Of a DNA stretch of 59,459 nucleotides, positions 53,781 through 59,459 are shown in pieces. This DNA comes from an uncultured Peptococcaceae bacterium (lineage in GTDB: Bacteria > Bacillota > Limnochordia > Darwinibacteriales > Darwinibacteriaceae). A program made the translations under genes and the position numbers. The DNA is taken from assembly GCA_937988745.1 (NCBI GenBank), contig CALKAR010000265.1, positions 1-59,459 on the forward strand, in the 5' to 3' direction. Below the pieces are notes generated by a model that did no database searches, was not told where the DNA came from, and was given only the letters and a program-made list of their open reading frames with translations. Numbering within the stretch: the stretch's first letter is position 1; each line of letters starts with the position of its first letter.

Positions 53781-54910
53781 GACCGGCGATCCCCCCCGCC
53801 TAGTTTTACTCTTGGGTCGACGATAGCATAGACGATATCAAGCAGGAATACAGTCAGACCTAAGAGGTATGCGTAAATAACCACTGTACCCACAATGACT
53901 GGGGTGTCAAACAGGTTAATGGCTTGCTGTGTAATTCGCCCGATTCCGGGCCATCCGAAGACTGTTTCTAATACAATAGCACCTGTCCAGAGACTGATCA
54001 ATGTTAAGGCAAAGCTTGTCACAATCGTGGGCAGGGTAGGACGGAGAACATACCGCCGTTCAATTGCCCCCGATGGGAGGCCTTTAGCCTTAGCCATTTC
54101 TACATAATCCTCGCTGGAATAGATTAGGAAGAATGTCCGCCAGTAGTATGAAGTGTAGAAAATGGAGCTGATTACAATAGAACTGACTGGCAGAATCATA
54201 TGCTTCAGCACGCTCAATGCCCGGAGCCATGGATTCTGTGGTGGCGGTGCATCAACCATTCCTCCAAAGGGCAGCCAGCCTAGCAGAGCAGCAAAAATCA
54301 ATATTAGAAAGATTCCGTAAAACCATGCTGGTGCTGCAGATGTTGGAGCCATTGCTACGACTATGCGGTCTAATACCGTACCGTAGCGCCGCGACAAGAA
54401 GAGGGCAAAGAATACGCTGCTGAAGAAGAGCAGCAGCTGACCAGTGGCCATCAATAGAAGTGTGGGTCCTAAGCGTTCCCCTAGAATAGCGCGCACTTGG
54501 CTAGAACCGCTGTCGCTGAACATATATTCGGCCGAACCGAGGTTGAGGGTTAACCCATTCCAGAGGTATCTGAAGCTCCTAACCATGAATGGCTGATCGA
54601 GACCGCGGCGCTGCATTTCCAGCTCAACGAGACGCTGCTCATATTCTCGGCGTTCCTGCATGGTCATATCACGCAGCGCTTCGTTGCCAGCGATCTGTAA
54701 ACTGATTTGCTCTCGAATTTGGCCTTCACGCATTTTGTCGACATAGCCGCCGCCGTTGGCGATCAAGATAGCTAAATAAACTCCAATGACTACTGTAAGC
54801 AACAAAGTCCCGCCACGTACTAAAGTATAGCGGGCAATTCGCGCAAACGTCCCTGACGCAGATCTCCTCGCAGGAACGGCACGATCAGTGGCTGTTTGAA
54901 TTTTCGGCAC
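53777..54910 (-). CDS. OppB-like permease
   Basis: This 377-residue membrane subunit has an N-terminal span (about 32-52), then a hydrophilic charged helical segment (about 55-110, rich in Glu/Arg), then the usual core with the EAA loop (YVEMAKAKGLPSGAIERRYVLRP). GTG 54910 is preferred because GGGAGGGG lies 5 nt upstream; the longer frame has no such site. It pairs with the OppC-like subunit. The hairpin upstream separates it from the binding-protein gene. Confidence 0.9.
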   Translation of the reverse strand: MPKIQTATDRAVPARRSASGTFARIARYTLVRGGTLLLTVVIGVYLAILIANGGGYVDKMREGQIREQISLQIAGNEALRDMTMQERREYEQRLVELEMQRRGLDQPFMVRSFRYLWNGLTLNLGSAEYMFSDSGSSQVRAILGERLGPTLLLMATGQLLLFFSSVFFALFLSRRYGTVLDRIVVAMAPTSAAPAWFYGIFLILIFAALLGWLPFGGMVDAPPPQNPWLRALSVLKHMILPVSSIVISSIFYTSYYWRTFFLIYSSEDYVEMAKAKGLPSGAIERRYVLRPTLPTIVTSFALTLISLWTGAIVLETVFGWPGIGRITQQAINLFDTPVIVGTVVIYAYLLGLTVFLLDIVYAIVDPRVKLGGGDRRS

Positions 54911-54953
54911 AACTACCCCTCCCGATTTTTGCCTGGAACACGAAACGGCGAAG

Positions 54954-54978
54954 GGAGGGCGTGGGAACCACGCCCTCC
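54954..54978 (-). other. GC-rich hairpin between binding protein and permease genes
   Basis: GGAGGGCGTGG (54954-54964) and CCACGCCCTCC (54968-54978) form a perfect 11-bp stem with a GAA loop; outer arms CGAAAC/GTTTCG (54941-54946, 54985-54990) can extend it. No U-run follows on the minus strand. Such stems after binding-protein genes protect the upstream mRNA and give more binding protein than permease. Confidence 0.65.
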
Positions 54979-55015
54979 ACAACTGTTTCGCTATATTAGT
55001 GATGTCTTGCAGCAG

Positions 55016-57529
55016 TTATGGCAGCGTTACGAAGGTGTGGGTACCGAAGGTTGCGCCGCCAACCAGCCTTGGCAGTACGATTACATCCAAGGTGTTGGAA
55101 CCTACTGGCAGGCTTGCGGTCTGCTCTTCGGTCAGCACGATTTGGAACAAGCCATCTGCGATGCCTTCGCCGAGGCCGCTCATAGCTACGTTGCCAGCTG
55201 CGTCAAGTACGAGGAACTTCACTTCAGTGATATCCTCGAGTCTGTAAGCTTCGCCCTTGAAGGTTACTTCTACTTCAAAGACGGCTTCGCTGCCGGAAGT
55301 TACCCGAGCAGGTCCGAATACTTCCACTTCAGCCACACGTGGCTCATCAAATACGGACCACTTGTCTGCTGGTTCGGAGTAATCTTCAAACCGCTTCAGG
55401 TGTACCATCTTCTCGACTGGGTAAGCCCGCTCGAGATACATTGGGCCGTCGCCAATCCAGAAGTGTCCTTTATCTTCGTACCATGCCTTGACGTTGGCAT
55501 AGCGAGCTGCAATTTCTTCCTCAGTGATGTAATCTTTGAGGAAGTCTTTGTAAGGCAGCCAGTTGTTCTCGATAGCATAATCGAGCCACTTAGCTAAGAT
55601 TGGCAGGCTTGGTCCGGACTGATAACCGAGCCATTCTGCTTCAAGAGCGTTAGCCTTGGAAGCGGAGAAGGCCAGTTCGCCGTTGAGTTCGGCCAGCATA
55701 CCAAGGGCAAGTGTTGGCCATGGTGCCTTACCATAGTTGTAATGCACGGAGTACAGGTCGCTGATGTTCATTTCTGCATCCAATGACCACGATTCAGTGT
55801 AGTACTCGTAGACGAATGGATCGATAGAAATGAGCTTCAGGCCTCTGAAAGATGCCAGGGTGGTCTGCAGTCCGGCTTCTGCTGCTGGATCATAGAATGG
55901 GCTTTCTTTGTAACCACGGTCCATCTCCATTGTGAATGTGAAGAGGATGTCGCCGATGGTTACTTGGCTGCCATCGTGCCACTTAGCTGTATCCCACAGA
56001 TCTTCTCTGTAGTACATTACGCTCTTGCGCTTTGTGGTCAAGTTTGCTGGCAGTTCTTCGCCTAATGGTGTCCAGGTTTGAGTTACAGGATCCCATTCGG
56101 CTTCGTCTGCGTATTTCTCAGCAGCTGTGATCCAGCGCTGATCTACAGGATCCCACTCTACCCAAGCATCGCCAGGCACGATAATTTCGTCAGCGAAGGT
56201 CAGGTCTACCCAATCAGAAGACTTAGCTACAGGCAGGCCTTCCGCAACAGTAACTTCCATGCGCTCGATGCGGTGTGGATGGTAGTTACCAGTGAATGGG
56301 TCGGTCATAAATCCACGATCGAAAGTTGCCCGAATTGGCAGCTGGTCGAAAGTCCAGTTAGAACCTGCTACAGGGTTCCAAGGTTCTACCAGAACTTGTT
56401 GAGAACCAATCGTTACGGTACCGCCAATTTCGTCGCCTCTCCGCAGGGTGGTTGGCCACAGGCCTGTACCAGATACGCCACCTGCTAAGTCAGAAGCAAC
56501 AGCGATTTCTGCCCGACGAGGCAGGAAGGAAACCTGGTCAACTACGAAGATACGTGGAGAATCTTCAAAGGCCAGCTCCAGTGCCCGTTCATAGAGAGCT
56601 TTGCGTTCTTCCATGGTGGAGAACTCTTTCCGATACAGTTTGTCGGAAATCTCGTCCAGCTCAGGAATTGGCTCGAGTGCCTGCCAGACCGGCTGAGTCA
56701 TGGTGCGGCGAGTATACATCTGGTTGAAGATATGTCCTTGGTCACGGTATACAACAGGGGCACTCCAGCCGCCAGTGTATACATGCCACTCGCCATTATA
56801 AGGATCGCCCATCATCCAGATTGGGGAAGCTTCTGCACCAGTGCGGTAATCAATGCTGGTGGTAAAGCCAACGTACTCAAGCTGCTCAGCGAAGTATTCA
56901 CCGAGAACACTCCGTTCGTCTTCGTTTCTGGCGAGAATCTTGATTTCAATGGGTTCCCCGTTGTAATGCCATACCCCATTGACCAGTTCTGCGCCCATGG
57001 CGATCATTTCTTCATGGATGATTTCCTTTGCTGCGTCAGGGTTGTAGGCATATTTAAGTTCAAGCTCACGAGCTTTTTCTACAACTCGGGAATAATCCAC
57101 GAAGGAGTTGTTTAACAGAGTGTACTTAGGTACTGCTAGACCGCCGTAAATCTCTTGAGCGATATAATCCCGGTCAATCAGCATATTGGTCGCTTCGCGA
57201 ACTCTGCGGCTGCTGAGAGGATTAAGGCGCCCATCGTTAAAGTTCGGTCCTACAGGGTTAAAGGTAATTTCGGTATAGGAACCGAAAACCTGGAAGTAAT
57301 CGAGAAACGGATCGGTAACTACAGTGTTAAAGCCAGTTACATCAGTTGATGAAGATGCCCAAATATCGATGTCCCCAGCTTGGAGACGGGAAATGGCTGT
57401 TGTAACTGCGCTTTCCTCGACAATAATAACTTCGTCCACCCATGTGCCGGTGCGTGTTTCTGCAAATGCAGTAAACGAAAGAGCCGCTGCCAGCACTAAA
57501 GCGAGAAAAACTGTCAGCCTACGCTTCAT
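55016..57529 (-). CDS. Family 5 (OppA/DppA-type) solute-binding protein, enlarged
   Basis: This 837-residue exported binding protein has a Sec signal (1-23, ending FTAFAE; no lipobox Cys). The family 5 fold is spread over most of the length (NPLSSRRVREATNMLIDRDYIAQEIYGG; later LWDTAKWHDGSQVTIGDILFTF). A C-terminal Ig-like extension of about 95 residues follows (EVFGPARVTSGSEAVFEVEV). Usual OppA proteins have about 540-600 residues. ATG 57529 follows AGGAAGGTG. It is the first gene of the operon. Thermophile and anaerobe relatives of this size can bind oligosaccharides, so peptides are not certain as ligand. Confidence 0.9.
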   Translation of the reverse strand: MKRRLTVFLALVLAAALSFTAFAETRTGTWVDEVIIVEESAVTTAISRLQAGDIDIWASSSTDVTGFNTVVTDPFLDYFQVFGSYTEITFNPVGPNFNDGRLNPLSSRRVREATNMLIDRDYIAQEIYGGLAVPKYTLLNNSFVDYSRVVEKARELELKYAYNPDAAKEIIHEEMIAMGAELVNGVWHYNGEPIEIKILARNEDERSVLGEYFAEQLEYVGFTTSIDYRTGAEASPIWMMGDPYNGEWHVYTGGWSAPVVYRDQGHIFNQMYTRRTMTQPVWQALEPIPELDEISDKLYRKEFSTMEERKALYERALELAFEDSPRIFVVDQVSFLPRRAEIAVASDLAGGVSGTGLWPTTLRRGDEIGGTVTIGSQQVLVEPWNPVAGSNWTFDQLPIRATFDRGFMTDPFTGNYHPHRIERMEVTVAEGLPVAKSSDWVDLTFADEIIVPGDAWVEWDPVDQRWITAAEKYADEAEWDPVTQTWTPLGEELPANLTTKRKSVMYYREDLWDTAKWHDGSQVTIGDILFTFTMEMDRGYKESPFYDPAAEAGLQTTLASFRGLKLISIDPFVYEYYTESWSLDAEMNISDLYSVHYNYGKAPWPTLALGMLAELNGELAFSASKANALEAEWLGYQSGPSLPILAKWLDYAIENNWLPYKDFLKDYITEEEIAARYANVKAWYEDKGHFWIGDGPMYLERAYPVEKMVHLKRFEDYSEPADKWSVFDEPRVAEVEVFGPARVTSGSEAVFEVEVTFKGEAYRLEDITEVKFLVLDAAGNVAMSGLGEGIADGLFQIVLTEEQTASLPVGSNTLDVIVLPRLVGGATFGTHTFVTLP

Positions 57530-57865
57530 TTTCGATCTTTCACCTTCCTCATTTTTGTTTTCCCTTCATGTCACTTTTTGTTTTCCCCTACGCCACTTTC
57601 GTCCAACAGTCACAGCCTCGCTCTAAACCACCTCCCAGGCTGATTCCTAGTCGAAGTCTTACCAACTACAGGCAAGAAACTTAATGGTGATATTTCGACC
57701 CCAAATACGAAATCCCTTCTTTAACCTGCACTTTTTATAAAAAATCGGACAACGCCCAGCTAGAAGATGAACAAAATTCGTGCTGAAGCCGGTATTTGAG
57801 CAGGATTTGTTATTTGATCCCTTGAACTAACACCGAAACATTCAAATAGGAGGCTTATTATTGTA
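57530..57865. other. Divergent intergenic region, 336 nt
   Basis: This stretch lies between the divergent binding-protein and oligoendopeptidase genes. Apart from the 13-bp direct repeat I see no gene, RNA or strong promoter in it; several weak -35/-10 candidates have poor spacing. Confidence 0.6.
57552..57587. repeat. Tandem 13-bp direct repeat upstream of the binding-protein gene
   Basis: TTTTTGTTTTCCC occurs at 57552-57564 and again at 57575-57587, a 23-bp period (about two helical turns). On the minus strand it lies in the 5' region just upstream of the binding-protein ribosome binding site. It could be a regulator site or an untranslated A-rich enhancer. Confidence 0.4.
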
Positions 57866-59459
57866 ATGAAGGCAATCAGTCAGAATTGGGATTTAGATTC
57901 TCTTTTTTTTGGAGGAAGTGCATCAGAATCTTTTTCATCATATCTTATATTGTTGAGGGAAAAAATTCAAGATCTACAAACTAATGCCAAGGATAATGAG
58001 GGGAAAACTGATCCTCAGGATTGGGTATACCTGATAAATTTGTTCCAAGAAGTGCATGTCCGGCTTCGTCAGGCATCGGCTTTTGTCAGCTGCTTGACGG
58101 CACAAAATGTACAGGATCAGCAGGCCCAGAAACTCGGAGCAGAAGTGCGTCAGCTGCGGGCCGATCTTGGTTCCATTGCAAATTACATTGAAGAGCAAGC
58201 TCTCCAAATAAGTGATGCTGAGTGGGAGAAGATTTTAGCACATGCAGAACTCGCACCTATAGCGTTCTCTTTAGACGAAATGCGCAAGCAAGCCCGGGAA
58301 CGTATGTCGGCTGAAAAAGAAGTCTTGGTAAACGCTCTGTCAGTCGATGGCTATCATGCTTGGAGCGAGCTTTATAATAGTAAGATTGTGGCTCGGATGA
58401 GCATACCAATGGAAATTGACGGAGAAGTCAGGGAGATGTCTGTCGGCCAGGTGGCTAATTTGTTCGCTCACGCCGACCGGGAAATACGCAAGCAGGCGTA
58501 CACTAAGTTTGAAGCAGCTTGGGCGGAGGAAGCCGAGCTTTGTGCAGCGGCCTTGAATCATCTTGCCGGCTTCCGACTGAATGTATACAAAGCACGGGGT
58601 TGGGACTCGGTCTTAAAAGAGCCCTTAATGATCAATAGGATGTCCAAGGAAACTCTAGACGCCATGTGGTCGGCGGTAGAGGGCAGCAAGGAACGGCTGA
58701 AGGATTATTTTCAATGCAAAGCAGAGCTCTTGGGGCTTGATGGACTGGAGTGGTACGACGTCGGCGCACCGATTGCGAAGTCCAGCCGCACTTACAGCTT
58801 TGAGGAAGCGGCCCAATTTGTAATTGATCAGTTTGGTCAGTTCAGCCCTGATATGGCGGCTTTAGCTGAAAGAGCTCTTACCGAACGGTGGGTAGAAGCC
58901 GAAGACCGGCCTGGCAAACGTCCTGGAGCTTTCTGCACTAGTTTTCCTGAGTCAAAGGAATCGCGTATATTCATGACGTTTAGTGGCTCGGCGGATAATT
59001 TGTTCACTCTTGCTCATGAACTAGGTCACGCGTATCATGGCAGCGTGCTGAGGGACATGCCTCCCATGAGCCAGCGCTATGCAATGAATGTAGCTGAGAC
59101 CGCTTCCACTTTTGCCGAGCTGGTAGTTGCTGATGCGGCTATTCGTGCTGCCCAGACAGATGAAGAGCGGCTAGCACTTCTGGACAGTAAAATTGAACAA
59201 AGTGCAGCGATGTTTATGAATATCCATGCGCGTTTTCTCTTCGAAACTCGGTTTTACGAAATGCGTAAAAAAGGCGTGCTCAGTGTAGATGAACTGAATT
59301 TGTTAATGGAAGAGGCCCAGCGTGAAGCCTATGCTGGAGGTTTGAAGTCTTATCATCCTCATTTCTGGGCTTCAAAACTTCACTTCTATATTACTGGCGT
59401 TCCATTTTACAACTTCCCATATACCTTCGGTTATCTGTTGAGCCAAGGCTTGTATGCTA
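57866..59459 (+). CDS. pepF: Oligoendopeptidase F, M3 metallopeptidase (partial, runs off the window)
   Basis: At least 531 residues are present with no stop before the window edge. This cytoplasmic zinc peptidase cleaves short peptides. The motif HELGH (His384, Glu385, His388) in TLAHELGHAYHG is the M3 zinc site, and the downstream MNVAETASTFAEL supplies the third ligand Glu. The N-terminal M3_N region is complete. ATG 57866 has AGGAGG 12 nt upstream, a long but usable gap. Its position next to a peptide-type importer suggests it degrades the imported peptides. The family is usually about 590-610 residues, so about 60-80 residues are missing. Confidence 0.93.
   Translation, partial: MKAISQNWDLDSLFFGGSASESFSSYLILLREKIQDLQTNAKDNEGKTDPQDWVYLINLFQEVHVRLRQASAFVSCLTAQNVQDQQAQKLGAEVRQLRADLGSIANYIEEQALQISDAEWEKILAHAELAPIAFSLDEMRKQARERMSAEKEVLVNALSVDGYHAWSELYNSKIVARMSIPMEIDGEVREMSVGQVANLFAHADREIRKQAYTKFEAAWAEEAELCAAALNHLAGFRLNVYKARGWDSVLKEPLMINRMSKETLDAMWSAVEGSKERLKDYFQCKAELLGLDGLEWYDVGAPIAKSSRTYSFEEAAQFVIDQFGQFSPDMAALAERALTERWVEAEDRPGKRPGAFCTSFPESKESRIFMTFSGSADNLFTLAHELGHAYHGSVLRDMPPMSQRYAMNVAETASTFAELVVADAAIRAAQTDEERLALLDSKIEQSAAMFMNIHARFLFETRFYEMRKKGVLSVDELNLLMEEAQREAYAGGLKSYHPHFWASKLHFYITGVPFYNFPYTFGYLLSQGLYA

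Noticed and set aside
54896..55597. A 233-codon plus-strand frame near the end of the large binding protein
   Set aside because: It is the complement of the binding-protein gene, whose frame has family 5 motifs and continues for 837 residues; the frame has no motif or proper ribosome binding site.
57974..58561. Minus-strand frames of 73-77 codons
   Set aside because: They are complementary to the oligoendopeptidase F gene, which carries HELGH and reads open to the window edge.
1..59459. tRNA, rRNA, CRISPR array, insertion sequence or prophage
   Set aside because: No cloverleaf, no regularly spaced repeats, no transposase or integrase motif was seen on either strand.

Overview
The window reads as a chromosomal segment of a Bacillota (Firmicutes) bacterium. 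The signs are strong AGGAGG-type ribosome binding sites, frequent GTG and TTG starts, a sufCBDSU operon, TrkAH, a MecA-N-type penicillin-binding protein, an ABC-F antibiotic-resistance-type protein behind a transcription attenuator, and a CsaB-like pyruvyl transferase. All three ABC importer binding proteins carry plain Sec signals without a lipobox cysteine. That hints at a diderm Bacillota lineage (Limnochordia-like) rather than a classical monoderm. This placement is inference; there is no rRNA or tRNA gene in the window to settle it, and I saw no insertion sequence, prophage or CRISPR array.

Region 1 (1-23.6 kb) is a hemicellulose locus. A GH3 gene diverges from a row of same-strand genes: a GH31 alpha-xylosidase, a LacI regulator, a GH95 alpha-L-fucosidase, a secreted GH26 mannanase with a CBM35-like domain, then a carbohydrate-import block and a cytoplasmic GH5. 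Xyloglucan side chains (alpha-xylose, alpha-L-fucose) and beta-mannan are the obvious substrates. The import block is unusual. It has a 968-residue binding protein fused to carbohydrate-binding-like domains, a permease pair, an NHL-TPR-Yip1 membrane protein, a large secreted DUF5696-like protein, a second permease pair and a second, ordinary binding protein. No ATPase is encoded with it. Two cre/LacI-type palindromes sit just upstream of GH31 and of the fused binding protein.

Region 2 (23.6-36 kb) holds trkA-trkH, a class B PBP, a secreted metallo-beta-lactamase-fold protein with a helix-hairpin-helix tail, DUF3006, a divergent deacetylase/GNAT pair, an ABC exporter, an aldo/keto reductase and the ABC-F gene. 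The ABC-F leader contains a sigma-A-type promoter, a 10-codon leader peptide, and mutually exclusive antiterminator and terminator stems. This is the clearest new regulatory element in the window.

Region 3 (36-46 kb) has an ECF sigma / membrane anti-sigma / SIMPL operon diverging from a NatAB-like ABC exporter, a small lipoprotein, and the suf Fe-S operon with its promoter and terminator.

Region 4 (46-59.5 kb) has a cell-surface glycan cluster: a CsaB-like enzyme, a fused GT4-GT2 with a possible sigma-K-type promoter, a 27-residue membrane peptide and a GT4-like enzyme. It is followed by an oligopeptide-type ABC importer operon with an enlarged binding protein and an OppC subunit carrying a large extracytoplasmic insert. 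The window ends inside an M3 oligoendopeptidase F gene, which fits peptide uptake and breakdown.
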